Assembly: GCF_013266755.1 (NCBI RefSeq)
Contig: NZ_JABRWJ010000002.1
Location: 620,001 to 684,000 of the forward strand
Length of the DNA stretch: 64,000 bases
Direction: 5' to 3'
Origin: Pseudaquabacterium terrae
GTDB lineage: Bacteria > Pseudomonadota > Gammaproteobacteria > Burkholderiales > Burkholderiaceae_C
Shown here one piece after another: positions 8,116-15,883 of this stretch. Within the stretch, counting starts at the first letter, position 1; every line of letters begins with the position of its first letter. The notes under the pieces are model-generated. The model worked only from the letters and a program-made list of their open reading frames with translations, did no database searches and had not been told where the DNA came from. The translations under genes and the position numbers were made by a program.

Positions 8116-9714
8116 CTACAGCCAGTCCTCGCCGATCAGCAGCGACATCAGCGCGAGCTTCAGCCGCAGCGTCCACGAGCTGTCGGGCTCGTCGGCAAGC
8201 GCGTGTTCGCGGCCATCCTCGTGCATCAGCCACTCGATGGCGCCGTCGGCGGCGCGGCGCAGCCGGTAGCTGCCGGTCAGCACCTCGGGGCGCGACAGCC
8301 GCGCCAGCTCGGCGGCCAGCGCCGGGCTGTGAATCGCCACGCCGATCTCGGTGTTCAGCCGGCGCGAGCGCGGATCCATGTTCAGCGAGCCGATGACCAC
8401 CTGGCGGCGATCGATCACCGCGACCTTCGCATGCAGCCGCGCGGTCGAGCGGCCGAAGGCGCCGAGCGCCGTGGTGCGCGCGGTCAGTGTCGGGCTCAGC
8501 TCGCGGATCTCGACGCCGGCCTCGAGCAGCGCCGGGCGGTAGCGGGCGTAGCCGTGGTGCACCAGCGGCTCGTCGGTGGCGCCGATCGAGTTGGTCAGCA
8601 GCTGCAGCCGCACCCCGCGCCGGGCCGCGTCGCGCAGCGTTGCCACGCCGTCCGCGCCGGGCACGAAGTACGGCGAGACGATCGCCACCGACGCCTCGGC
8701 CGAGCGCACCAGCGCCAGCGTGCGGTCGACCGCGCTCGCCGGGCAGGCCGAGTCGTCGACGCAATCGCCCTTGTCCGGCGCGTCGGCCAGCAGCTGCGCG
8801 GGCGCGGCATGCAGCTGGATGCGGGGGCCGGCGCTCAGCTGCACCTCGAGCGACGGGCGGCCCAGTGCATCGAGCTGCGGCGGCAGCGCCTCGTCGCTGA
8901 CGGCCACGGCGGCGTCGAAGCGCAGGCGCAGCGCGCTGCCGTCGGTGCTGTCCTCGAGCGCGGCCACCGGCCACGCGCGCTCGCTGTTCCAGAAGCTGTC
9001 GAACAGCGCCGACAGCTCGTTCACCACCGGGCCGGCGGCCAGCACGTCCATGTCGATGAAGTTGGCCTGCGCGCTGCGCATGAAGTACTCGTCGCCCAGG
9101 TTGCGGCCGCCGGCGATGGCCAGCGCGTTGTCGGCGATGAAGAGCTTGTTGTGCATGCGCTGGTTGATGCGTCCGAGCTCGTGCAGCGAGCCGAGCACGC
9201 GCTGCGCGACGCTGCCCGAGCGCACCGGCAGCGGATTGAACATCCGCACTTCGACGTTGGCCTGCGCGGCCAGACCGGTGAGCAGCGGCAGCACCGGCGC
9301 CGCATGCAGATCGTCGACCAGCAGCCGCACGCGCACGCCGCGGCGCGCCGCATCGCCGAGCGCGCGCAGCACCTGGCGGCCTGAGTGGTCGTCGGCGATC
9401 AGGTAGGCCTGCAGGTCCAGCGTGCGCTCGGCGCGCTTGGCCAGCGCGAGCCGCGCGTCGAGCGCATGCGGGCCGTTCGGCAGCAGCTGGAAACCCGACA
9501 GCGCCGGCGCGTCTGCGGCCAAGCTGGCCGCGGCGACCTGCTGCAGCGGCGACGGGCCGGAGCCTTCGACGAAGGCCGTCGAGGGCGCGCGCGCGACCTT
9601 GGCCGGCAGGCTGCCGCAGCCGGCCAGCAGCACGATCAGCACCAGGCCGGCGAACCGCAGCAGCGATGCGCGGCGCGGCGGGTGGGAGGCGTGGGGGGTG
9701 GTCGGGGCGTCCAT
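8116..9714 (-). CDS. phospholipase D / cardiolipin synthase-like lipoprotein
   Basis: A 532-residue member of the phospholipase D superfamily with two complete HKD motifs: HNKLFIADNALAIAGGRNLG near residue 210 and HAKVAVIDRRQVVIGSLNMD near 435. The N-terminus (RRASLLRFAGLVLIVLLAGC) is a lipoprotein signal with lipobox LAGC, so the enzyme is probably membrane-anchored. The domain plan resembles ClsC-type cardiolipin synthases, which transfer phosphatidyl groups between lipids; other phosphodiesterase activities cannot be excluded. The start at 9714 is chosen because it directly precedes the signal; the upstream extension is low-complexity. Bases 9715-9971 (257 bp) upstream show no gene. Confidence 0.88.
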   Translation of the reverse strand: MDAPTTPHASHPPRRASLLRFAGLVLIVLLAGCGSLPAKVARAPSTAFVEGSGPSPLQQVAAASLAADAPALSGFQLLPNGPHALDARLALAKRAERTLDLQAYLIADDHSGRQVLRALGDAARRGVRVRLLVDDLHAAPVLPLLTGLAAQANVEVRMFNPLPVRSGSVAQRVLGSLHELGRINQRMHNKLFIADNALAIAGGRNLGDEYFMRSAQANFIDMDVLAAGPVVNELSALFDSFWNSERAWPVAALEDSTDGSALRLRFDAAVAVSDEALPPQLDALGRPSLEVQLSAGPRIQLHAAPAQLLADAPDKGDCVDDSACPASAVDRTLALVRSAEASVAIVSPYFVPGADGVATLRDAARRGVRLQLLTNSIGATDEPLVHHGYARYRPALLEAGVEIRELSPTLTARTTALGAFGRSTARLHAKVAVIDRRQVVIGSLNMDPRSRRLNTEIGVAIHSPALAAELARLSRPEVLTGSYRLRRAADGAIEWLMHEDGREHALADEPDSSWTLRLKLALMSLLIGEDWL

Positions 9715-9971
9715 GTCGGTGCGGGCGGTGATGCGGTCGTGCAGAGGAGGGGATGTCGGCAGTCTCCCGGTGCCGGCGCCGGCGCACATCGCCCGCAAGA
9801 GCCAATCGCGGCCTGTGGTGCGGGCCATCGCGGGACGATGCGCTGCGATGCACTGTGGCCCGCGGCGGCGCATCCGGCCCCCGGCTTTCGACGAAGTGCC
9901 GCGCGCCGTCGCCAAGCGTCGTCGGCGTGGTGCGAGCGGGTATCCTCGTCCTCCAAGCCTGGAGTCCTTTC

Positions 9972-10433
9972 ATGTCCCGCCGCCTCTGCCTTGCCCTGAT
10001 GGGCCTGTCGTTCGTTTCCGTCGTGCCTGCGTGGGCGGCCAGTTCCACCGCGTCGTCGACCAGCTCCGCCGCGTCGAATCTGGTCGGCAGCCTCTCCGGC
10101 TCGATCCGCCAGTCGAGCCAGAGCTCGTCGAAGGGCACCGGCGTCGCCGCCGGCCCGTACCGCGTGATCGAGGTCGCCGCGCTGCCCGAGCAGCCGGGCA
10201 CCGTGCGCATTGCACTGAAACCGGTCGCCGGTCCGGCCGACGACGAAGGTTTCTCGCTGCTGCTGCCGCAAGCCACCGCCGACGCCGCCCGCATCGGCAC
10301 CGGCGACGTGATCGACGCCCGCACACGGCCCTACGGCATCGAGTTCGCGCGCCGCGACGACGGCCGCGCGTTCTTCCTCGTGCTGGCCGACGACTGGTTC
10401 CGCGAGCTGCGCTCCAACGCCGTCGCGCTGTAG
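9972..10433 (+). CDS. exported hypothetical protein
   Basis: A 153-residue protein with a clear signal peptide (MSRRLCLALMGLSFVSVVPA, cleavage near AWA-AS), a Ser/Thr-rich stretch (SSTASSTSSAASN) and a compact C-terminal part ending GRAFFLVLADDWFRELRSN. I recognise no domain. It ends 2 bp before the DUF2145 gene, so the two are almost certainly co-transcribed and probably function together in the periplasm. Confidence 0.75.
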   Translation: MSRRLCLALMGLSFVSVVPAWAASSTASSTSSAASNLVGSLSGSIRQSSQSSSKGTGVAAGPYRVIEVAALPEQPGTVRIALKPVAGPADDEGFSLLLPQATADAARIGTGDVIDARTRPYGIEFARRDDGRAFFLVLADDWFRELRSNAVAL

Positions 10434-10435
10434 CC

Positions 10436-11353
10436 ATGTTCATTCGCGGGCTGCGGCGGGTTGCGGCGACGCTGCTGCCGCTGCTACTGACGGCGGCCTC
10501 GGTCGCGCATGCCGCCTGGCCGCAGCCGTGTTCGGCGCCGCCGAGCTTGAGCGCCACCGAGCAGGACCGCCTGCTGCGCCTGGCCGCGCTGATCAAGACC
10601 GAGCTCGAAGCCTCCGGCGCGCGGCTCGCGCTGGTCGCCCGCTCGGGGCTGGACCTGGGCCGCTTCGGCGTGCGCTACTCGCATGCCGGCGTCAGCCTGA
10701 AGGCCAGCCGCAACACGCCGTGGTCGGTGCGCCAGCTGTACTACGCGTGCGACGAGCAGCAGCCGAAGCTGTTCGACGAAGGCCTCGCCGGCTTCCTGCT
10801 CGGCACCGACGATCCGCGCCTGGGTTATGTCTCGCTGCTGCTGCTGCCTGAGCGCGAAGCCGCTGCGCTCGAACGCACGGCGCTGGACGACCGGCGCGCG
10901 CTGCAGCTGCTGGCCCCGCGCTACAGCGCCAACGCCTATCCGTTCAGCGTGCAGTACCAGAACTGCAACCAGTGGCTCGCCGAACTGTGGGCGCTGGCCT
11001 TCGGCGAGCTCGGTCCCGCCGAAGAGACCGCAGCGCTGCGCGCGCAGGCGCAACTTTGGCTGCAGCGCCAGGGCTACGCGCCGCAGCCGCTGGAGGTCGG
11101 CGCATGGATGGTGCTGGCGCCGTGGATCCCGTGGCTGCACCGCGATGATCATCCTCCCGAGGACCTGGAGCGCCGCACCATCCGCACCAGCCTGCCGGCC
11201 TCGGTCGAAGCCTTCGTGCAGGCGACGGTGCCCGGCGCGCAGCGCATCGAGTTCTGCCACGCCGGCGCGCAGGTGGTGGTGCGCCGCGGCTGGCAACCGA
11301 TCGCCGACGGCTGCCGGCCGGCCGAAGGTGATCGTGTGCTGGCGCTGGATTGA
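10436..11353 (+). CDS. DUF2145-family exported protein
   Basis: A 305-residue exported protein (signal MFIRGLRRVAATLLPLLLTA, cleavage after AHA). Conserved-looking blocks are RLALVARSGLDLGRFGVRYS, HAGVSLK, QLYYACDEQQPKLFDEGLAG and YPFSVQYQNCNQWLAELWA. The His/Cys/Asn pattern (YSHAG, NCNQW) is reminiscent of an NlpC/P60-like papain fold, and the family is catalogued as DUF2145. Function is unknown. It follows the small exported protein by 2 bp. The call rests on remembered family features, not on an alignment. Confidence 0.72.
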   Translation: MFIRGLRRVAATLLPLLLTAASVAHAAWPQPCSAPPSLSATEQDRLLRLAALIKTELEASGARLALVARSGLDLGRFGVRYSHAGVSLKASRNTPWSVRQLYYACDEQQPKLFDEGLAGFLLGTDDPRLGYVSLLLLPEREAAALERTALDDRRALQLLAPRYSANAYPFSVQYQNCNQWLAELWALAFGELGPAEETAALRAQAQLWLQRQGYAPQPLEVGAWMVLAPWIPWLHRDDHPPEDLERRTIRTSLPASVEAFVQATVPGAQRIEFCHAGAQVVVRRGWQPIADGCRPAEGDRVLALD

Positions 11354-11370
11354 CCAGTGCGCGCTCGCGC

Positions 11371-11399
11371 TTGACAACCGGTATCCATGTGGATACAAG
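11371..11399 (+). promoter_or_regulatory. toxin-antitoxin promoter with palindromic operator
   Basis: A consensus -35 box TTGACA (11371-11376), a 17-bp spacer and a TACAAG -10-like box (11394-11399) precede the toxin gene. Inside the spacer sits a perfect palindrome GTATCCATGTGGATAC (11381-11396), placed where a bound antitoxin would block RNA polymerase. The ATG at 11387 lies in the centre of this operator, which argues that translation starts at 11405. The predicted transcript start falls almost on 11405, so a leaderless message is possible. Confidence 0.7.
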
Positions 11400-11404
11400 C
11401 ACGC

Positions 11405-11707
11405 ATGTTGTCCGTTCAGCTGACGCAGGAGTTCCAGGACTGGCTCGATGCGCTACCGGATGCCCGTGCGCAGGTCCGAATTGCCGCACGGTTGCGGCAG
11501 GCCGAAGCAGGTAACCTGGGAGATTGGAAGACGGTTGGTGGCGACTTGTCCGAGATGAGGGTGAACTTCGGACCAGGCTACCGTCTGTACTTCACCCGTC
11601 GAGGCAATGTGCTGGTGATCATGCTCGCCGGGGGAGACAAGTCCTCACAGTCGAGCGACATCAAGCGAGCCCGTCGCATTCTCAACCTACTGGAGTTAGG
11701 GCCATGA
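11405..11707 (+). CDS. RelE/ParE-superfamily toxin (HigB-like)
   Basis: About 100 residues from ATG 11405, a type II toxin of the HigB-like 'addiction module killer' group of the RelE/ParE superfamily. Matching elements are TQEFQDWLDALPDARAQVRI, AARLRQAEAGNLGDWKTVGG, LSEMRVNFGPGYRLYFTRRG and VLVIMLAGGDKSSQSSDIKR. These proteins usually cleave mRNA on the ribosome. An upstream in-frame ATG at 11387 lies within the operator and is disfavoured. The stop overlaps the antitoxin start (ATGA, 11704-11707): toxin first, antitoxin second, the HigBA order. Base composition is visibly less GC-rich than neighbours, suggesting acquisition. Confidence 0.88.
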   Translation: MLSVQLTQEFQDWLDALPDARAQVRIAARLRQAEAGNLGDWKTVGGDLSEMRVNFGPGYRLYFTRRGNVLVIMLAGGDKSSQSSDIKRARRILNLLELGP

Positions 11708-12003
11708 GCACTGCCAAGAACCCCGGCAAGCTGGTGCCGTTTGACGCCGCTCGATACCTCACCGATGACGTTGCTGTGGCCGAGTACATGACCGCAGTGT
11801 TGGAGACGGAAGATCCTGACCTGCTGTTGCTGGCGCTTGCGGACATCGCCCGTGCACGAGGCATGGCCCAGGTGGCCAAAGATGCCGGCCTCGGTCGAGA
11901 AAGCCTCTACAAGGCGTTGACACCCGGCTCGAAGCCTCGTTTCGACACGATTCTCAAGGTGGCGCGCGCGCTTGGCGTTCGGCTCACTGCGCAGCCGGTA
12001 TAG
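11704..12003 (+). CDS. HigA-like antitoxin with helix-turn-helix
   Basis: A 99-residue antitoxin of the addiction-module HigA-like group. N-terminal part FDAARYLTDDVAVAEYMTAV contacts the toxin in homologues; the C-terminal Xre-like helix-turn-helix reads MAQVAKDAGLGRESLYKALT, then KPRFDTILKVARALGVRL. It overlaps the toxin stop by 4 bp, indicating translational coupling. It is the probable ligand of the palindrome at 11381-11396. Confidence 0.9.
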   Translation: MSTAKNPGKLVPFDAARYLTDDVAVAEYMTAVLETEDPDLLLLALADIARARGMAQVAKDAGLGRESLYKALTPGSKPRFDTILKVARALGVRLTAQPV

Positions 12004-12006
12004 CGA

Positions 12007-13398
12007 ATGATGCAGGGCACGATGGCGAAGCCTTCATCCGTGGTGTGCGTCGCTGTGCGCCGGTCTGTGGCCGCGCTCGCCTTGGCCGCGCTGAGCCTCG
12101 TCGCCGCACCCGCCCACGCCTGGAGCAACCACGCGCTGTGCACCTGGCCCGCGCTCGCCGCGCTGCCTGAGTTCACCGCGCTGCCGCCGGCGCCGGCCGA
12201 ATCGCTGGCCAGTTTCCTAAAGGCCGAAGCGAGCGGCCTGCAGAAGCTGCTCGACGACGAGGAAGCCTGGGCGCAGCGCCACGTGCCGAACTACCCGGCG
12301 CGGCCGGCGGCGCTGGCGTTTCGCGCCGATCCATCGTTGAGCGCCGACGAGCTGCAGCGCCGTTTCATCGCCGCACTGCGCATCAACCCGGCGTCGAAGC
12401 TGCCGCTGTTCCTGCAGCTGCGTCCGGGCCAGGGTGGTGCCGGCCGCGCCGCGTTGACTGAGGCCGACGTGACGCCGCTGAAGACCAAGGAGTCGAGCAA
12501 GTTCGACGCCTTCGTCGCGCTGCGCGAAGGTGAGCCGGTGCCGGTGATCGACATCGTCGCCAGCGCGACCGACGAGCCCGACTACGGCCTCGACATCGGC
12601 ATCTGGTCCGACAACGGCACCCCGCACGGTGCGGCCTACGGCTTCGGCAAGCAGCCCTTCGGCAATCCGAAGGTCGAGTTCTCGAGCCAGGCACCGATGC
12701 ACATCGGCTTCTTCCACGAGTCGGCCATCGTCTACAAGGCCGCGCCCTTCCTCGGCCGCACCTTCCCCGAGTACCGCGTGCACCTGTGGCGCTCGCTGGC
12801 CGCCTACGCGCTGAAGACCGGTCATCCGTACTGGGGCTGGCGCTTTGCCGGCTGGGCGCTGCACTACCTGCAGGACCTGACGCAGCCGTACCACGCGCGC
12901 GTGCTGCCGGGAATCAGCACCGCGCGCATGCTGGGCATCAATACGCTGGACATCGTCGGCGTCAAGGGGCCGAAGGAGCGCGCGATCACCTTCGTCAGCA
13001 ACCGGCACTTCGCGCTGGAGAACTACCAGCTGCGCTGGCTGCGCGCCGCGCACCTGTCCGGCCGCGACGACGACCTCGCGTTCCGCGCGCTGCGCGACAC
13101 GGCCCTGGATGCCGGCGCGCCGTATCGCGACGACTCGCCGCGCCAGGCCATCGCCAAGGCCTCGCACGAGGCCTCCGACGCCACCGACGCCGCGGTGGTC
13201 GCCGCGCTGCCGCCCAAGTACACCAGCGATCCGGACTACACCTTCGGCGTCACCGAGACCGGGCTCGACTTGCGCGCCGAGCTGGCGAAGGCCTCGCCGG
13301 CCGCCGTCGCGCCGATGGAGCAGGCGCTGCTGCCGCTGCTGCGGCAGTTCGGCCTGCACACGCGCAGCTTCGTGCGTGGGCTGCTGGCCGCGCGATGA
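12007..13398 (+). CDS. exported zinc-dependent phospholipase C / P1-nuclease-like protein
   Basis: A 463-residue exported protein; a second start at 12022 (MAKPSSVV) is also plausible. The signal peptide ends APAHA, so the mature protein would begin WSNHALCTW. In zinc phospholipases C and S1/P1 nucleases the mature N-terminal tryptophan is itself a zinc ligand and a downstream HxxxDxxxPxH motif supplies others. Here WALHYLQDLTQPYHARV near residue 290 matches that motif, and RTFPEYRVHLWRSLAAYAL may add a histidine. The protein is longer than B. cereus PLC or P1, with an unusual insert at about 120-240. Whether it cleaves lipid, nucleic acid or neither is unknown. Confidence 0.68.
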   Translation: MMQGTMAKPSSVVCVAVRRSVAALALAALSLVAAPAHAWSNHALCTWPALAALPEFTALPPAPAESLASFLKAEASGLQKLLDDEEAWAQRHVPNYPARPAALAFRADPSLSADELQRRFIAALRINPASKLPLFLQLRPGQGGAGRAALTEADVTPLKTKESSKFDAFVALREGEPVPVIDIVASATDEPDYGLDIGIWSDNGTPHGAAYGFGKQPFGNPKVEFSSQAPMHIGFFHESAIVYKAAPFLGRTFPEYRVHLWRSLAAYALKTGHPYWGWRFAGWALHYLQDLTQPYHARVLPGISTARMLGINTLDIVGVKGPKERAITFVSNRHFALENYQLRWLRAAHLSGRDDDLAFRALRDTALDAGAPYRDDSPRQAIAKASHEASDATDAAVVAALPPKYTSDPDYTFGVTETGLDLRAELAKASPAAVAPMEQALLPLLRQFGLHTRSFVRGLLAAR

Positions 13399-13476
13399 CC
13401 GTGCGAGATGTTTAACCCCGTTCGCGGATCCCGGGCGTGAAAGGGTGGACAAGCCACCCCACGACGAGGTTCGCGA

Positions 13477-14346
13477 ATGCCCACCACCGCTCCCACCACC
13501 ACCCGCCGCAGCCTGCTGGCTGTCATGTCTGCCCTGGCCGCCGGCGCCGGCGGCCTGCTCGCCACCGGCTGCGCCACCGCCGAGGCCCGGCCCTACGGCG
13601 GCCTCGCCGCGCTCGAGGTCTACGACCGCGACTCGGGCCAGGTGCTGCCTACCTACCACCACGACGGCCGCCGTTTCGTGCCGGGCCGGCCCGGCGCGCG
13701 CTACGCGCTGCGCCTGCGCAACCTGACCGGCGCCCGCGTGCTGGTCGTGCTGTCGGTGGACGGCGTCAACGTGATCTCCGGCGAGACAGCCGACTGGAGC
13801 CAGACCGGCTACGTGCTCGACCCCGGCCGCAGCTACGACATCAACGGCTGGCGCAAGAGCGGCACGCAGATCGCGGCCTTCGAGTTCGCGCCGATCGAGC
13901 ATTCGTACGCGGCGCTGACCGGGCGGCCCGGCAATGTCGGCGTGATCGGCATGGCGGTGTTCCGCGAGCGCGTGTACGCGCCGCCGCCGCCCCCGGTTGC
14001 GCCGCCGATCGCGCGCTCCGAGTCCCTGGGCCGCGCCGAGAGCCGCGCCGCCGATGCCGCCGCGCCCGCCGCACCGAGCGCGCAGGCGCCGCGCGAGAAG
14101 AGCGCCGAGGAGTCCGCCGTCGCCGGCTCGCGGCTGGGCACCGGCCACGGCCAGCGCGAATGGTCGGTCTCGCAGCGCACGCGCTTCGAGCGCGCGAGTT
14201 CGTCGCCGGAGCAGCTGAGCCAGCTCGAGTACGACAGCCACGAGCGCCTGGTCGCCGCCGGCATCATCCCGGGGCCGATGGCACATACCCGGCCGCGGCC
14301 GTTCCCGTCCAACCAGGGCTTCGTGCCCGATCCGCCGCAACGCTGA
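13477..14346 (+). CDS. predicted lipoprotein of unknown function
   Basis: A 289-residue protein with an Arg-Arg-containing signal (TTRRSLLAVMSALAAGAGG) and lipobox LLATGC, so it is probably a lipoprotein, perhaps Tat-exported. The compact N-terminal domain (about 45-170: LAALEVYDRDSGQVLPTYHH, GARYALRLRNLTGARVLVVL, SVDGVNVISGETADWSQTGY) looks like an immunoglobulin-like beta fold. A proline/alanine-rich linker and a conserved-looking tail (GHGQREWSVSQRTRFERASS, then RPRPFPSNQGFVPDPP) follow. No function recognised. Confidence 0.78.
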   Translation: MPTTAPTTTRRSLLAVMSALAAGAGGLLATGCATAEARPYGGLAALEVYDRDSGQVLPTYHHDGRRFVPGRPGARYALRLRNLTGARVLVVLSVDGVNVISGETADWSQTGYVLDPGRSYDINGWRKSGTQIAAFEFAPIEHSYAALTGRPGNVGVIGMAVFRERVYAPPPPPVAPPIARSESLGRAESRAADAAAPAAPSAQAPREKSAEESAVAGSRLGTGHGQREWSVSQRTRFERASSSPEQLSQLEYDSHERLVAAGIIPGPMAHTRPRPFPSNQGFVPDPPQR

Positions 14347-14370
14347 TCAGCGGGAGCACACTCCCGTTTC

Positions 14371-14628
14371 ATGAAATACGAGGTCCACCGCGTCGGTCAC
14401 CGCCTGGAAGCGATCGGCGCGCACAGCGGCTACCGCATCCGCATGTCGACGCTCGCCGCCGACACGCTCGAGACCTGGCCGGTCAGCGTGCACATTCGCG
14501 GCTCGGAGAGCGAAGGCGAGGTGAAGGTCGACGTGCCGCGGCACCATTTCAGCAGCGCGACCGAGGCCTTCGACTACGGCTACCGCTGCGCGACCCTGTG
14601 GATCGACGCCTGGGATCACCGGCGCTGA
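14371..14628 (+). CDS. small hypothetical protein
   Basis: An 85-residue soluble protein beginning MKYEVHRVGHRLEAIGAHSG and ending FDYGYRCATLWIDAWDHRR. It has balanced, non-repetitive composition and good coding character, so it is probably real. I recognise no domain. It follows the lipoprotein gene by 24 bp on the same strand and is convergent with the permease gene, whose stop is 1 bp away. Confidence 0.65.
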   Translation: MKYEVHRVGHRLEAIGAHSGYRIRMSTLAADTLETWPVSVHIRGSESEGEVKVDVPRHHFSSATEAFDYGYRCATLWIDAWDHRR

Positions 14629-14629
14629 C

Positions 14630-15865
14630 TCAGCCCGAAGCGCTGCGCAGCGCCAGATAAACCCACGTGATCGCCAGCGTCACCAAGGTCACCGGCACGC
14701 CGATGCGCGCATGGGCGCGCCAATCGATGGTCACGCCGCGCTGCGCCGCTGCGTCGACGACGATGATGTTGGCGATGCTGCCGACGATGAACAGGTTGCC
14801 GGCCAGCGTGCTGACCAGCGCCAGCGTCGCGCCGGCCAGTGGATGGTCGGCGCTCGGCAGCAGCAGCATCACCGCCGGCACGTTGGACACCAGGTTCGAC
14901 AGCACGAAGGTCGCGGCGAACAGCGGCCCCGGCTGATCCAGCGGCACGCCGGCGCCGGCCAGGTGCGCCATCAGCTGCGCCGGCAGCCCCGTCTTCTGCA
15001 GCGCGTGGTTGACGACGAAGAGCCCCATGAACAGCACCAGCAGCTCCCAGTCGACCAGCCCGAGCATGTGGCGCGAGTGCAGCTTGCGGCTCATCAGCAG
15101 CACGCCGGCACCGGTCAGTGCGATCACCTCGCGCGGCCACGACGTGAACAGGAAGCAGGCGACGATGACCGCGGCGACGGCCAGGCCCTTTGCGGTCTGC
15201 CACGGATCGAGCGCATCGCTGGTGGGTTGCACGACCTCCGCGGGCGCTGCGTCGACCCTGCGCGCCAGCCGCTCGCTGCAGCGCCAGGCGATCAAGGCCC
15301 AGGTGCAGCCGAGTCCCAGCAGCACCGGCACTGCCGCGTCGCGCAGGTAGCCGGCGAAGGGCAGCTTCAGCGTCTCGCCGATCAGCATGTTCTGCGGGTT
15401 GCCGATCAAGGTCGCCGCCGAGCCGATGTTCGACGCGCAGGCCAGCGCCAGCAAATAGGGCAGCGGGTCGAGCCGGCGCCGGCGGCAGGCATCGATCAGC
15501 ACCGGCGCGACGGCCAGGCAGACGATGTCGTTGCTGAACACCGCCGACAGCGCCGCGACCGTGACGATCAGCGCGCCCAGCAGCAGCGGGGCGCTCAGCG
15601 GCAGCTCGCCGAGCCGGCGCGTCACGCGGTCGTAGAAGCCGCCGAGCCGCATCTGCGCCGACACCACCATGAACGCGAACAGCAGGATCAGCGTCGGCAG
15701 GTGGATCGCGCGCGCGGCTTCCTCGAGGCTCAGTGCATCGATGCCGATCAGCGCGATCGCGCCCAGCAGCGCGATGCCGGTGCGGTCGAGTTGCAGGAAC
15801 GGCAGCCCGCCGAGGATCATGCCGAGGTAGACGGTGGCGAAGATGCCGACGATGGCTTCGGTCAT
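14630..15865 (-). CDS. SLC13/ArsB-type anion permease
   Basis: A 411-residue inner-membrane transporter with about ten hydrophobic segments. Two signature re-entrant regions are visible: AVFSNDIVCLAVAPVLIDAC near residue 110 and LACASNIGSAATLIGNPQNM near 140, and in the second half VLSNLVSNVPAVMLLLPSAD and VSTLAGNLFIVGSIANIIVV. These SNxx...GNPQN motifs are typical of the ion-transporter superfamily containing ArsB, NhaD and SLC13 carriers. Substrate (dicarboxylate, arsenite, sodium/proton exchange) is not determined; no ars genes are nearby. Confidence 0.85.
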   Translation of the reverse strand: MTEAIVGIFATVYLGMILGGLPFLQLDRTGIALLGAIALIGIDALSLEEAARAIHLPTLILLFAFMVVSAQMRLGGFYDRVTRRLGELPLSAPLLLGALIVTVAALSAVFSNDIVCLAVAPVLIDACRRRRLDPLPYLLALACASNIGSAATLIGNPQNMLIGETLKLPFAGYLRDAAVPVLLGLGCTWALIAWRCSERLARRVDAAPAEVVQPTSDALDPWQTAKGLAVAAVIVACFLFTSWPREVIALTGAGVLLMSRKLHSRHMLGLVDWELLVLFMGLFVVNHALQKTGLPAQLMAHLAGAGVPLDQPGPLFAATFVLSNLVSNVPAVMLLLPSADHPLAGATLALVSTLAGNLFIVGSIANIIVVDAAAQRGVTIDWRAHARIGVPVTLVTLAITWVYLALRSASG

Positions 15866-15883
15866 GCGGCTCGAGCGTCGTCC

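Noticed and set aside
6724-9384. 886-codon plus-strand open frame
   Set aside because: Antisense to the M28 peptidase and phospholipase D genes, both of which have clear catalytic motifs; no recognisable domain of its own.
12290-12554. Small minus-strand ORF within the phospholipase-like gene
   Set aside because: Fully inside a gene with clear motifs on the other strand and lacking any family resemblance or start signal.
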